Counted from the stretch's first letter, positions 1 through 9,116 are shown. The stretch is DNA of 64,000 bases from Parerythrobacter aestuarii (GCF_030140925.1 NZ_JARBWD010000001.1:2604001-2668000), one strand, 5' to 3'. Numbers and translations: made by a program. The notes: generated by a model not told the origin, from the letters alone.

Positions 1-752
1 TCGTGCTCGCTGTGCTGATGCTGCGGCTGGAGAAAGAGGTCTACCTGCTGGGCGGCCTACTGGCGACCTATGGTGTACTCAGCGCGATCGCCATTTCCAT
101 GGCCAAGCAAGGCAAGGCCGCCAACATGCTCTCCAGTATCGTCGGCGATTTTTCCGGCATGCCCGATGTCATGAAGCGGCTGGCGCTGGTGCAGTTCTTC
201 AGCTGGTCGGCGCTCTTCATCATGTGGATCAACACCACTCCGGTGGTGACGCAATATGTCTTCGGATCGAGCGACACCGCCAGCGCCGCCTACAATGAAG
301 GCGCGAACTGGGTGAACGTGCTCTTCACGGTCTACAACGGCGTCGCGGCGGTGGCCGCGCTGGCGCTGCTGCCGTGGCTCAGCCGCACCTTTGGGCAGGT
401 CAAGACGCATTCGATCTGCCTGACACTGGGTGCGATCGGCTTCCTGATGTTCTTCTTCGTGCGCGATGCGCAGGCACTGCTGCTGGCCGAGGTCGGCATC
501 GGCATCGCCTGGGCCAGCATCCTTGCCATGCCCTATGCGATCCTCGCGTCGAACCTGCCGCAGGCCAAGCTCGGCATCTACATGGGGCTGTTCAACATCT
601 TCATCGTTGTTCCCCAGCTGCTGGTAGCGACAGTGATGGGCAGCATCATGCTGTGGCTGTTCCCGGGCGAGCCGATCTGGACCATGCTGTTCGCCGCGGC
701 AAGCTGGCTGGTGGCAGCCGCTGCCATGCTCCGGGTGCAGGCTGCGAGCTAG
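1..752 (+). CDS. MFS sugar permease, SUT-like (5' end outside window)
   Basis: This is the C-terminal part of a major facilitator permease; the reading frame is open from the first bases, so the start lies upstream of the window. About 249 residues remain, with roughly six hydrophobic segments. The stretch GIYMGLFNIFIVVPQ near residue 190 recurs almost unchanged in the permease at 1777-3108 (GIYMGIFNLFIVIP), so the two are paralogues. The family resembles the sucrose and maltose SUT carriers used by xanthomonads and sphingomonads. A fructokinase lies just downstream on the other strand, which supports a sugar substrate; the exact sugar is inferred. The protein ends in a plain TAG stop. Confidence 0.85.
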   Translation, partial: VLAVLMLRLEKEVYLLGGLLATYGVLSAIAISMAKQGKAANMLSSIVGDFSGMPDVMKRLALVQFFSWSALFIMWINTTPVVTQYVFGSSDTASAAYNEGANWVNVLFTVYNGVAAVAALALLPWLSRTFGQVKTHSICLTLGAIGFLMFFFVRDAQALLLAEVGIGIAWASILAMPYAILASNLPQAKLGIYMGLFNIFIVVPQLLVATVMGSIMLWLFPGEPIWTMLFAAASWLVAAAAMLRVQAAS

Positions 753-823
753 GTTACTCAATGACCGTTGCGGCGATGGCCGGCAATAGAGGCACTTCCT
801 GCGAACCATTGCAGGAGCAGTCA

Positions 824-1711
824 CTAGGCGAGAGCGCGCTCCGCAACCATCAGCGCTCCGACCGGTCCGGCGCGGTTTGCAAGCTCGGGCCGCCTGATAC
901 GCTCTCGGATGGTCGCTTCGTCCAAATCGGGCAGATAACCCGCCAACAGTTGCGGCACCATCGATCTCGCATGAGCGATCAGTTCGGGCCTGTTTGTCGC
1001 CACGCCGCCGCCGACAAGAATCCGATCGCAGCTCAGCGTCAGGAGAAGGGTCGCAAAGAGCTGCGCGAGGTCAGACGCTACAAACTCCCAGCGTGGATCG
1101 TCCGCAGCCACCTGCGCGGGATCGATACCGAAGCGCGCCGCCAGCGCCGGGCCGCTTACCAATCCTTCTACGCAATCACCGTGAAACGGGCAGTTTCCGG
1201 CAAATACATCATCTCGCGAACGCTTGAGGCGAAGATGACCAATTTCCGGGTGCAATGCGCCAACGATAGGCTTGCCATCGAACAAAATGCCTCCGCCCAG
1301 CCCCGTCCCAATAGTCAGGTAGACCAGCGAGCGACAACCGCGACCGGCGCCATAGGCACATTCGGCCAGCGCCGCTCCGTTGACATCAGTATCAATGGCT
1401 GCCGGGCAATCGAGGTCATTGGCAAGCACCCCGAGCACGTCGAAATTGCTCCAGCCCTGCTTGGGTGTGCGCAGGATATGCCCATAGTCGCTGGCAGTAG
1501 GATCGACGCGAACTGGCCCAAAGCTTGCGATCCCGAAAGCATCGAGAGGCTGCTCTTCGTTCCACTGGGAAAGCACCGACAAACACGCGCCCAGCGTTTC
1601 CGCAGGCGTGGTTGTCGGAAACGTTTCGCAATCGGTGATCATCGACCCGCGACCGCGCACGACGATCGCTTTGGTCCCACCGAGTTCCACCCCTGCAACA
1701 AGCTTCTCCAT
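824..1711 (-). CDS. ROK-family fructokinase
   Basis: This predicted cytoplasmic sugar kinase would phosphorylate fructose with ATP. It has about 295 residues, a normal ROK length. Near the N-terminus VELGGTKA is the ATP phosphate-binding loop. HPEIGHLRLKR followed by GNCPFHGDCVEG is the ROK signature with its Cys/His zinc site. The sequence around these motifs is typical of bacterial fructokinases rather than glucokinases. I chose the ATG at 1711 because the protein then begins directly with the family N-terminus; a GTG at 1738 would add nine residues. It lies between two paralogous sugar permeases, consistent with uptake and phosphorylation of sucrose-derived fructose. Confidence 0.87.
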   Translation of the reverse strand: MEKLVAGVELGGTKAIVVRGRGSMITDCETFPTTTPAETLGACLSVLSQWNEEQPLDAFGIASFGPVRVDPTASDYGHILRTPKQGWSNFDVLGVLANDLDCPAAIDTDVNGAALAECAYGAGRGCRSLVYLTIGTGLGGGILFDGKPIVGALHPEIGHLRLKRSRDDVFAGNCPFHGDCVEGLVSGPALAARFGIDPAQVAADDPRWEFVASDLAQLFATLLLTLSCDRILVGGGVATNRPELIAHARSMVPQLLAGYLPDLDEATIRERIRRPELANRAGPVGALMVAERALA

Positions 1712-1776
1712 GCCGGCACTGTTGGCAGAGGGCTGCACTGCGCGTCCACACGAATTCGTATGGGAGTTGTCAAACC

Positions 1777-3108
1777 ATGATCCCGTCCAAGCCGCGCCTC
1801 TCGCTCTTGCGCATCGTCGAAATGAATATCGGCTTCTTCGGCCTGCAATTCAGTTTCGGGCTGCAACAGGCGAATATGGGACCAATCTACGGCTTCCTTG
1901 GGGCTGAGGAAGCGACAATGCCGCTGTTGTGGCTGGCCGGGCCCGTGACTGGCCTGATCGTCCAGCCCATCGTGGGAGCGATGAGCGATCGGACATCGAC
2001 CAGATACGGGCGACGGACTCCCTATTTCCTGATCGGCGCTGTCATCTGCTCGATCTGCCTGTTCCTGATGCCCTATTCCAGCGCGCTCTGGATGGCGGCG
2101 AGTCTCCTCTGGATCCTGGACGCCGGCAACAATATCACCATGGAGCCGTATCGCGCCTATGTCGCAGACCGCCTCTCGCCTGGGCAGCGCTCGACCGGGT
2201 TCCTTACGCAAAGCGCGTTCACCGGACTGGCGCAGACACTGTCCTACCTGGCGCCCACGCTGCTCACCGCGTTCGTCGCCAAGGATGTGCTGGACGAGAA
2301 TGGCATACCGGTGATCGTCCGCATCGCTTTCGTGATAGGTGCGATCCTGTCGATCTCGACAATCGTCTGGTCGGTCTGGCGGGTGCCTGAACTGCCAATG
2401 ACGACGGACGAAAAGGAACTGCTTCGCGAAAAACCGCTGACGCTCAAGGCAACGATGGCAGAGATCGTTGATGCGATACGCGAAATGCCCAAGCCGATGA
2501 AGCAACTTGCAGTCGCCATGCTGTGCCAGTGGTACGCCATGTTCGCTTACTGGCAGTATGTCACCTTCGCAGTAGGCCGCGCGATCTATGATACGAGCGA
2601 CCCGTCGAGCGCCGCGTTCCGGGATGCGACCCTCACGGCTCAGCAGGCCGGTGCGCTCTACAATTTCATAGCCTTTCTCGGCGCATTGGCGCTTATCCCG
2701 ATAGTGGCTCGACTGGGCGCGCGCTTGGTCCATGCCACCTGCCTTACAGCTTCCGGCATCGCCATGCTGCTGTTGCCAGGGGTCGACACAACCGGGGGCC
2801 TCTTCTTCTTGATGCTGGGTATCGGGATCGGTTGGGCCGGAATGATGGGCAATACCTATGTCATGCTGGCTGACTCGATTCCCCCTGAACGCAACGGCAT
2901 CTACATGGGTATCTTCAACCTGTTTATCGTCATTCCGATGTTGATACAGACCTTGACGATGCCCCTGATTTACAACTCGATTCTGCGCGGCGATCCACGA
3001 AATGTGCTCATGCTGGGTGGTTGCCTGATGATTATGGGAGCATTCGCTACTCTGTTTGTGGATGCCGGACATCGGACGCCGCGCGAACAGACAAGGTCAA
3101 CAGGGTGA
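1777..3108 (+). CDS. MFS sugar permease, SUT-like
   Basis: This 443-residue inner-membrane carrier has about twelve hydrophobic segments. The loop MSDRTSTRYGRRTPY near residue 68 is the conserved MFS loop 2-3 motif in the form found in sucrose permeases of the SUT/GPH-like branch, and NNITMEPYRAYVADRL follows in the position of the family's acidic signature. It is a paralogue of the truncated carrier at the window start. The start ATG at 1777 is 65 bases from the kinase start, so the two genes diverge and may share a regulatory region. The transported sugar is inferred from context. Confidence 0.87.
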   Translation: MIPSKPRLSLLRIVEMNIGFFGLQFSFGLQQANMGPIYGFLGAEEATMPLLWLAGPVTGLIVQPIVGAMSDRTSTRYGRRTPYFLIGAVICSICLFLMPYSSALWMAASLLWILDAGNNITMEPYRAYVADRLSPGQRSTGFLTQSAFTGLAQTLSYLAPTLLTAFVAKDVLDENGIPVIVRIAFVIGAILSISTIVWSVWRVPELPMTTDEKELLREKPLTLKATMAEIVDAIREMPKPMKQLAVAMLCQWYAMFAYWQYVTFAVGRAIYDTSDPSSAAFRDATLTAQQAGALYNFIAFLGALALIPIVARLGARLVHATCLTASGIAMLLLPGVDTTGGLFFLMLGIGIGWAGMMGNTYVMLADSIPPERNGIYMGIFNLFIVIPMLIQTLTMPLIYNSILRGDPRNVLMLGGCLMIMGAFATLFVDAGHRTPREQTRSTG

Positions 3109-3220
3109 TCGCTGCTCCGCAACCAACGAGACATGCCCGCTAAACGGTGCCTGTCTATTGAAGCGCGCATAGCGGGAGCCCTGTGAAGGCCTGCCACTGG
3201 AGACTAGTGCTCGAGGTAGG

Positions 3221-3311
3221 TGGCGGAGCGGGTGGGATTCGAACCCACGATACGGGGTTACCGTATACACACTTTCCAGGCGTGCGCCTTCGACCACTCG
3301 GCCACCGCTCC
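3221..3311 (-). tRNA. tRNA-Ser (anticodon GGA)
   Basis: Read on the minus strand, the 7-bp acceptor stem GGAGCGG/CCGCTCC closes a type II tRNA. The anticodon loop CTGGAAA gives anticodon GGA, which reads UCC and UCU serine codons. A long variable arm with an ATACGG/CCGTAT stem and a T-arm with GGTTCGAATCC are both present, as expected for serine tRNA. The 3' CCA is encoded (TGG at 3221-3223 on the plus strand). No other RNA gene is adjacent. Confidence 0.97.
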
Positions 3312-3419
3312 GTATTTCCTGTTGGCCTACCGCGCTTCGCGCTGCTTGAGGTCAGCAAGAACGCGGCCCTCTAGCCGCCACGACTTGCCGTGGCAAGCGG
3401 GTCTGCCTACCTCTTCGCC

Positions 3420-3824
3420 ATGAAGCGCATTTTCGGCACTCCGATCACCCTCGCTGAGATGGAAACGCTCGGGATTGCAGCACTGGACAAACTCCCGGCT
3501 CCCTTCCGCGAACAGATGGGGGATGTTGTGTTCCTGGTCGAAGACTTCGCCGATAAAGAGACCCTGCGCGAGCTCGGGATCGAGGGCCCGTTCGAGCTTT
3601 CGGGTCTCTATGAAGGCCATGCGCTGACCGAACGCAGTATCGAGATGTCAGGCACGCTGCCAACCCGCATCCGCCTGTTCCGCCGCCCGATCTTCCACGA
3701 ATGGGCGACACGCGGTGACGAGACGCTGGAGCATCTGGTGACGCATGTGGTGGTGCACGAGGTGGGGCATCACTTCGGGCTGAGCGATGCCGACATGCAT
3801 GCGCTGGAGGATGGGGTCCTTTAA
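3420..3824 (+). CDS. Zincin-like metallopeptidase family protein
   Basis: This small cytoplasmic protein of about 134 residues belongs to the DUF1025-type zincin family. The C-terminal third carries HVVVHEVGHHFGLSD, an HExxH zinc-binding helix followed by an acidic stretch, as in minimal zincins. The natural substrate of the family is not established. An ATG at 3420 gives the usual N-terminus MKRIFGTP; a GTG 30 bases upstream would add ten residues with no family support. The stop codon sits directly against a palindromic repeat that begins at 3825. Confidence 0.82.
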   Translation: MKRIFGTPITLAEMETLGIAALDKLPAPFREQMGDVVFLVEDFADKETLRELGIEGPFELSGLYEGHALTERSIEMSGTLPTRIRLFRRPIFHEWATRGDETLEHLVTHVVVHEVGHHFGLSDADMHALEDGVL

Positions 3825-3911
3825 CCCAAGCCCGGTCGGGCTGAGCCTGTCGAAGCCCAGGCGCGGATGTTGCGGCTGCCCTTCGACAGGTTCAGGGCGA
3901 ACGGGGTTGGG
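3825..3911. repeat. Palindromic interspersed repeat, family B copy 1
   Basis: This 87-bp imperfect palindrome has arms GAGCCTGTCGAAG and CTTCGACAGGTTC, with outer ends CCCAAG and GGTTGGG. The arms are nearly identical to those of the copy at 31551-31635 inside hisF, while the central loop differs, as expected for a mobile REP-like element selected for its hairpin. It starts at the base after the upstream stop codon. Confidence 0.85.
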
Positions 3912-3925
3912 AACTGGTTCCAATT

Positions 3926-4010
3926 CGTCATTGCGAGGAGCGCAGCGACGCGGCAATCTAGGGGCGTCTCGCGATCCGCCCTGGATCTCTTCGCTCCGCT
4001 CGCAATGACG
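3926..4010. repeat. Palindromic interspersed repeat, family C
   Basis: This 85-bp element is bounded by a perfect 12-bp inverted repeat, CGTCATTGCGAG (3926-3937) and CTCGCAATGACG (3999-4010). Similar CGTCATTGCGAGGAGCG elements are common dispersed repeats in alphaproteobacteria. It ends only 8 bases before the start codon of the isomerase gene at 4019, so it occupies that gene's upstream region. Confidence 0.8.
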
Positions 4011-4018
4011 GGATTGGT

Positions 4019-5035
4019 ATGATCAAGCACTTCTTCGCCGCCACAGCCGCGCTCGCCCTTCCCTTCTCCTTCCCTGCTGCCGCGCAAGGCGAGCCCGAGG
4101 GGGCGCCCTCACCGGGCCAGATCGTCGATGCTTCGGCGCAGGACGAATGGGTGACCATCGATCCCGAAGACCTGCTAGTGATGACGCTTGCCCCGGATGC
4201 GGAGGGCAACGCGCGCGCAGTCGTGATCCAGTTGATGCCCGCGCCCTTCAGCCAGGGCTGGGTCAGCAACATCCGCACCCTCGCCCGCGCCAAATGGTAT
4301 GACGGGATCAGCGTCAACCGGGTGCAGGACAATTACGTCGTCCAATGGGGCGATCCTAATTACGACAATCCGGAGGCTAGTGGCGAGGCGAAGGCACTGC
4401 CCTCCAGCTTACAAAAAGTTTCAGTTGAAGAATACACGACCGATTATCGGACATCACCTACTCTGAGAGAGCGCTTCTTTGACAAGGTGCAGGAGTATTT
4501 GATCGAGTCGAGTAACATGCTTCGTGGGAAGACCCCCTATCGCGGCGACGCCTATTCGGTTGGGACCCTGAGTGTCTTGGGCTGGCCGGTCGCATATGAG
4601 AGCGGCGAGGTTTGGCCCGTCCATTGCTACGGCATGGTCGGCGTAGGGCGGAACTATTCGCCGGACACCGGCTCTGGCGCGGAGCTCTACACCGTGATCG
4701 GCCATGCGCCGCGGCATCTCGATCGCAATATCGCGCTGGTGGGTCGGGTGATTTCCGGGATGGAGCATTTGTCCTCGCTGCCGCGCGGCAAGGGCGAACT
4801 GGGGTTCTACGCCGATTTCGAGGTCGAAAAGCGCACCCCCATCCTCTCGATCCGCGTCGCCAGTGACCTGCCGGAGGCCGAGCAACCGAGGTTCGAGTAT
4901 CTCTCCACCGAAAGCGAGAGCTTCGCCAGATACGCCGATGCGCGCGCCAACCGCCGCGATCCGTTCTTCATCCATCCCGCCGGCGGGGCCGATATCTGCA
5001 ATATCCCGGTGCCGATCCGCGCAGTGGCAGAGTGA
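4019..5035 (+). CDS. Exported cyclophilin-type peptidyl-prolyl isomerase
   Basis: This 338-residue predicted periplasmic protein starts with a signal peptide (hydrophobic residues 5-19, cleavage near AAAQG). The cyclophilin core is recognisable: WYDGISVNRVQDNYVVQWGD corresponds to the family block with FHR and QGGD, and LDRNIALVGRVISGMEHL matches the C-terminal core. The His of FHR is Asn here and QGGD has become QWGD, while the catalytic-type Arg is kept, so activity may be altered. A divergent insert of about 70 residues separates the two core parts. The start codon is 8 bases from a family C repeat and has no good Shine-Dalgarno sequence. Confidence 0.8.
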   Translation: MIKHFFAATAALALPFSFPAAAQGEPEGAPSPGQIVDASAQDEWVTIDPEDLLVMTLAPDAEGNARAVVIQLMPAPFSQGWVSNIRTLARAKWYDGISVNRVQDNYVVQWGDPNYDNPEASGEAKALPSSLQKVSVEEYTTDYRTSPTLRERFFDKVQEYLIESSNMLRGKTPYRGDAYSVGTLSVLGWPVAYESGEVWPVHCYGMVGVGRNYSPDTGSGAELYTVIGHAPRHLDRNIALVGRVISGMEHLSSLPRGKGELGFYADFEVEKRTPILSIRVASDLPEAEQPRFEYLSTESESFARYADARANRRDPFFIHPAGGADICNIPVPIRAVAE

Positions 5036-5346
5036 GCAACAGTCTTGTCCTGACGACCTCACTCGTCCGCTGGGATGGCGGCACGGCGGCCTATCACCTC
5101 GTCCGCATCGACGGTGAACCCGCCGAGGCGATCGCCATGCATGCGCGAATCGAACGGCTGGAGACCGGCCGACGGCGCGGCTTCGGTTCAGTCAAGGTCA
5201 GCGCGCGCGTGGGCGACACCGAATGGAAGAGCTCGGTCTTCCCTTCGAAGCCCAATGGCTGGATATTGCTGGTCAGCAAGAAGGTGATGCGCGCCGAGGA
5301 TCTTGCCGAAGGCGATCCGGTGAGGTTGGAGCTGGAGCTTCTGTGA
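5032..5346 (+). CDS. DUF1905 domain protein
   Basis: This 104-residue protein spans one DUF1905-type domain, a small beta-rich fold of unknown function often found alone or fused to a YdeI-like domain. Characteristic segments are the central KVSARVGDTEWKSSVFP and the C-terminal GDPVRLELEL. It starts at GTG 5032, and GTGA overlaps the stop of the isomerase gene, indicating translational coupling. No signal peptide is visible. The stop codon is followed at once by a paired-hairpin repeat that may also end transcription. Confidence 0.75.
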   Translation: MSNSLVLTTSLVRWDGGTAAYHLVRIDGEPAEAIAMHARIERLETGRRRGFGSVKVSARVGDTEWKSSVFPSKPNGWILLVSKKVMRAEDLAEGDPVRLELELL

Positions 5347-5415
5347 GTTCCCGCGAAGGCGGGAACCTCGGGACGCCTGGTCGAAACTGCCTGAGGCTCC
5401 CGCTTTCGCGGGAGC
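5347..5415. repeat. Paired-hairpin repeat, family A copy 1
   Basis: Two perfect stem-loops are joined by a short linker: GTTCCCGC/GCGGGAAC (5347-5366) and GCTCCCGC/GCGGGAGC (5396-5415). The same arrangement recurs at 33098, 48886 and 50083. Here it separates the convergent DUF1905 and RelA/SpoT genes. There is no T-run, so a terminator role is possible but not shown. Confidence 0.8.
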
Positions 5416-5424
5416 TCGGGAAGG

Positions 5425-7518
5425 CTAGATCCGCTCGGCCTGCGCCACCGCATCGCTGGCGCGCAGGGCACTCAACATTCGCGTCAGGTGTGCGAGGTCC
5501 TGCACTTCGAGGTCGATCTCGTAACTGGTGAACGGATGATCGAGCTGGGTCTGGTTGAGGCTCGTCACATTGACATGGTTCTTGGCGAAGATCCCCGCCA
5601 TTTCCGCCAGCGTGCCGGGCCGGTCATACAGCGTAACCCGCAGCCGCCCGACCGCGCCATGGCTGCGCTTGCCCCATTGCAGATCGATCCAGTCGTTGTC
5701 GATCCCACTCGCCAGTGTCAGGCAGTCGATGGTGTGGACTTCCACCCCTTCGCCCTGCTTGCGGGTGCCGACGATGCGGTCGCCCGGCACCGGGTGGCAG
5801 CATTCGGCGAGCTTGAAGCCGACCCCGGCGGTGAGGCCACGGATCGAGATCGCTTTTTCGCGCTTGGACCAGTCGGGCTCTTCGTCCTCGAATTCAGCCG
5901 TGCAGCCGGGGACCAGCGCTTCCATCACATCCATGTCGGAGATTTCAGCCGCGCCGATAGCGTAGAAGAGGTCTTCGTCTTCCTCCATCTCCAGCCGTTT
6001 GAGCGCTTCGCGCACGGCCTTCTTGCCGATCTTGGCGGGGACACGGTCGGCAATATCGTCGAACAGCTTCTTGCCCAGTTCGGCAACTTCGGCGCGTTCC
6101 TTCTGCCGCACCGCGCGGCGGATTGAAGCCCGTGCCTTGCCGGTGACGACAAAGCCAAGCCAGCTCATCTGCGGCTCGGCTTCCTTGCCCTTGATGATCT
6201 CGACCACGTCGCCATTGCCCAACACGGTACGCAGCGGCATGTGCTTGCCGTTGATCTTGGCCCCAACTGTCTGCGCCCCCAGGTCGGTATGCACGGCAAA
6301 GGCGAAATCGACCGGGGTTGCGCCCTTGGGCAACTGGAACAGCGCACCCTTGGGGGTGAAGGCAAAAATGCGATCCTGGTAGATCGCCATCCTTGTATGC
6401 TCGAGCAGCTCTTCGGCATCGTGGCTGGCATCGACGATTTCGATCAGGTCGCGCAACCAGCCCACCGAGCCATCGGGTGTGTCGTGTTGTTTGTAGGCCC
6501 AGTGCGCGGCCAGCCCGAATTCATTGCGCTGGTGCATGTCGCGGGTGCGTATCTGCACCTCCACCCGCATGGAATTTTCGTAGATCAGCGACGTATGGAG
6601 CGAGCGATAGCCGTTGTTCTTGGGCGTCGAGATGTAGTCCTTGAAGCGCCCGGGAATGAATTGCCACACCGTGTGCAATACGCCGAGCGCGCGATAGCAG
6701 TCGGCAATGTCATCGGTGATGATGCGGAAAGCGAAGATATCGCTGACCTGTTCGAAGCTGACATGCCGCTCGGCCATCTTGTGCCAGATCGAATAGGGAT
6801 GCTTTTCGCGGCCGGAAACTTCGACTTTCAGACCAGCCTCGGCCAAGGCCTGCTTGATCGCCAGCGCAATCGCATCGACCTGTCCGCCATCCTGTTCGCG
6901 GATCTGCGTGAGCCGGTCGGTGATGGTCTTGTATGCATCAGGCTCGATCTGTTCGAATGCCAGCGCCTGCATCTCGCGCATATATTCGTACATCCCGATC
7001 CGCTCTGCCAGCGGGGCATAGATATCCATCGTCTCGCGCGCGATACGGCGGCGCTTTTCCGGGTTCTTGATGTGATGCAGCGTGCGCATGTTGTGGAGCC
7101 GGTCACCCAGCTTGACCAGCAGCACGCGGATGTCTTCGCTCATCGCCAGCAGGAACTTGCGCAGGTTTTCAGCGGCGCGCTCATTCTCAGGCATCTGCTC
7201 GATCTTGCTGAGCTTGGTCACGCCATCGACCAGTCGGGCAACGTCTTTACCGAAATTGCTCTCGATATCCTCGATTGTCGCCAGCGTATCCTCGACCGTG
7301 TCGTGGAGCAGCGCCGTGATGATCGAATCCTGGTCGAGCTTGAGATCAGTCATCAAGCCGGCGACTTCGACCGGATGGCTGAAATAGGGATCGCCACTGG
7401 CACGCAGCTGGCTGCCATGCTTCTGCACCGTATAGACATAGGCGCGGTTGAGCATCGCCTCGTCGGCGTCAGGGTCATATTCCTTGACCCGTTCAATGAG
7501 TTCGTACTGGCGCAGCAT
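5425..7518 (-). CDS. rsh: Bifunctional (p)ppGpp synthetase/hydrolase, RelA/SpoT family
   Basis: This enzyme makes and breaks the alarmone (p)ppGpp in the stringent response. It has 697 residues, the length of a full long RSH. In order: the HD hydrolase domain (YFSHPVEVAGL, ALLHDTVEDT), the synthetase domain (GREKHPYSIWHKM, YISTPKNNGYRSLHT), a TGS domain (FTPKGALFQLPKGATPVDFA), a conserved Cys/His zinc-type region (ECCHPVPGD) and a C-terminal ACT domain. The hydrolase residues HD are intact, so it should be bifunctional, as is usual for the single RSH of alphaproteobacteria. I chose ATG 7518 (MLRQYELIERV), the family N-terminus. Confidence 0.95.
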   Translation of the reverse strand: MLRQYELIERVKEYDPDADEAMLNRAYVYTVQKHGSQLRASGDPYFSHPVEVAGLMTDLKLDQDSIITALLHDTVEDTLATIEDIESNFGKDVARLVDGVTKLSKIEQMPENERAAENLRKFLLAMSEDIRVLLVKLGDRLHNMRTLHHIKNPEKRRRIARETMDIYAPLAERIGMYEYMREMQALAFEQIEPDAYKTITDRLTQIREQDGGQVDAIALAIKQALAEAGLKVEVSGREKHPYSIWHKMAERHVSFEQVSDIFAFRIITDDIADCYRALGVLHTVWQFIPGRFKDYISTPKNNGYRSLHTSLIYENSMRVEVQIRTRDMHQRNEFGLAAHWAYKQHDTPDGSVGWLRDLIEIVDASHDAEELLEHTRMAIYQDRIFAFTPKGALFQLPKGATPVDFAFAVHTDLGAQTVGAKINGKHMPLRTVLGNGDVVEIIKGKEAEPQMSWLGFVVTGKARASIRRAVRQKERAEVAELGKKLFDDIADRVPAKIGKKAVREALKRLEMEEDEDLFYAIGAAEISDMDVMEALVPGCTAEFEDEEPDWSKREKAISIRGLTAGVGFKLAECCHPVPGDRIVGTRKQGEGVEVHTIDCLTLASGIDNDWIDLQWGKRSHGAVGRLRVTLYDRPGTLAEMAGIFAKNHVNVTSLNQTQLDHPFTSYEIDLEVQDLAHLTRMLSALRASDAVAQAERI

Positions 7519-7643
7519 CTTCCCGGACAAGAATGTGGCGCAAGTGGGGCATATTGCAATGCAAAATGCCTCTTTGGTCCTATCCAACTGCGGAATTGGG
7601 GCTATCGTGCATCATTGCAGGGGTTTGCCAGTGGGGGCGCGAC

Positions 7644-9116
7644 ATGCGGACATCGATTTTGGCTATGGGCCTGGCGGCACTCGTTCTGAGCGGGTGCGGC
7701 ATAAACCAGAAGGCACCATTGACGACGGGACCGCAGATGTGCGGCTTCATCACACATTCGCTTTCGATCCCGATTCCCGATCCCAGCGCGCCCGACCAGC
7801 TTTCGCCCTTTGCCGCTGATATCGAAGCCAGCTTGTCGACCTTCGATGCGCAGCAGCAGGCGAACATGCCTGAAACGGGTCCTGTCCCCGAAGATACTCC
7901 ACTGCCGGAACCGGGAACGCCGCCTGAACCCGCCCCGGAACCGGTCGAACCAGAACCCGCCAACATGCTGTTCCTCTCCGGGGGCAGCGAGCACGGCGCC
8001 TACGGGGCCGGCATCCTCAAGGGATGGGGCGGTGACGGCCAGCTGCCCGATTTCCAGGTCGTGACCGGGATCAGCACCGGCTCGATCCTCTCCAGCTTCG
8101 CTTTCGTCGGCAAGGGCGATTTTGCCGCCGACGGCTACACCATCTCCAGCGAAAGCCAGCTGCTCAACGTTTATAGCAAGCCCAAGAACGGCAAGCCCGA
8201 CATTGGCAATTACATGGACCTCATCAAGAAAGGCGCCTTTGCCAACCTCGATCCACTGCGTAGCCGTATCAAGGGTTTCCTGACCAAGGATTATGTCGCC
8301 GACGGCACTTCGCACACGACCACGGTGATGGCCGAGATCGCCCGACGTCATGCGCAGGGGCGGCGGCTGTATGTCGGCGCGGTAGACATCGATTCCGGCA
8401 TCGGCACCGCTTTCAACATGGGCGACATGGCAACCCGCTATGATACGGCACGGTTGCAGGGTGAGCCGGACAAGATGGAAAAGTGGCTCGATTGCTATGT
8501 CAGTGCCATCATCGCGTCTTCCTCGACACCCATGGCGGCACCGCCCGTGTTTATCGACAACACCATGTATGTCGATGGCGGGGCGCGGTTCGGGCTGTTC
8601 GGCGACACTGTGATCCGGGCCGTGCGGGTTCACTCAAGCAGGGCCGACGAAGAGCATCGCGCGCACGCCGCACCGCGCGTCTATGCGGTACTGAATGGCA
8701 CCATGCAGTTACCTCCCCCGGCCTGCCCCAAGGAGGATCCGTCATTGTGCAATGGCGACCCTCCGGCCTGGCCAAACAACGGCCAGCACAAGGATTGGAA
8801 CATCCTCGAGCTGGCGCTCAAATCCGAACGGGTGCTGGTGAACCAGGTCTATCGTTTCTCCGCCCAGTCGGTCGAAGACGAAGCCTGCAATGGCGGCGGG
8901 TGCTTCAACTTCCTGCGGATCGAGCCTGACATCAGCGAATTCGCCATCGCCCTGCCTGCCCCGCTCAATGCCGGAAACGAAGGCGAGTTGACTTGCCCGC
9001 AATGGACCGCGGTCGATATTGCCACCGACAACCCCATACAGTTCCACAAGCGCTATATGCGGTGCCTGATCCGCTATGGGGAAAGCAAGGTGCAGGAGGC
9101 CGGCTGGGGCAGCTAG
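7644..9116 (+). CDS. Patatin-like phospholipase lipoprotein
   Basis: This predicted membrane-anchored serine acyl hydrolase has 490 residues. The lipobox LVLSGCG sits at residues 13-19. A Pro/Glu-rich linker covers roughly residues 80-110. The patatin domain follows with the oxyanion loop GGSEHGAYGAG, the nucleophile elbow GISTGS and the second catalytic motif VDGGAR. Patatins cleave acyl esters; the substrate here is unknown. The ATG at 7644 places the signal sequence directly at the N-terminus, whereas an open frame 37 codons further upstream has no family support. Its TAG stop overlaps that of the convergent M1 peptidase gene in a shared CTAG. Confidence 0.87.
   Translation: MRTSILAMGLAALVLSGCGINQKAPLTTGPQMCGFITHSLSIPIPDPSAPDQLSPFAADIEASLSTFDAQQQANMPETGPVPEDTPLPEPGTPPEPAPEPVEPEPANMLFLSGGSEHGAYGAGILKGWGGDGQLPDFQVVTGISTGSILSSFAFVGKGDFAADGYTISSESQLLNVYSKPKNGKPDIGNYMDLIKKGAFANLDPLRSRIKGFLTKDYVADGTSHTTTVMAEIARRHAQGRRLYVGAVDIDSGIGTAFNMGDMATRYDTARLQGEPDKMEKWLDCYVSAIIASSSTPMAAPPVFIDNTMYVDGGARFGLFGDTVIRAVRVHSSRADEEHRAHAAPRVYAVLNGTMQLPPPACPKEDPSLCNGDPPAWPNNGQHKDWNILELALKSERVLVNQVYRFSAQSVEDEACNGGGCFNFLRIEPDISEFAIALPAPLNAGNEGELTCPQWTAVDIATDNPIQFHKRYMRCLIRYGESKVQEAGWGS

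Noticed and set aside
3236-3300. A hairpin with TATACGG and CCGTATA in the 3240-3275 stretch as a regulatory site
   Set aside because: It is the long variable arm of the serine tRNA.
5347-5415. The paired hairpins as a normal terminator
   Set aside because: No T-run follows and the same layout occurs within operons (33098, 50083), so it is a dispersed repeat. A terminator side effect remains possible.
6241-7689. A 482-codon frame opposite the RelA/SpoT gene
   Set aside because: No recognisable motifs, and the RelA/SpoT protein is complete with all of its domains on the other strand.
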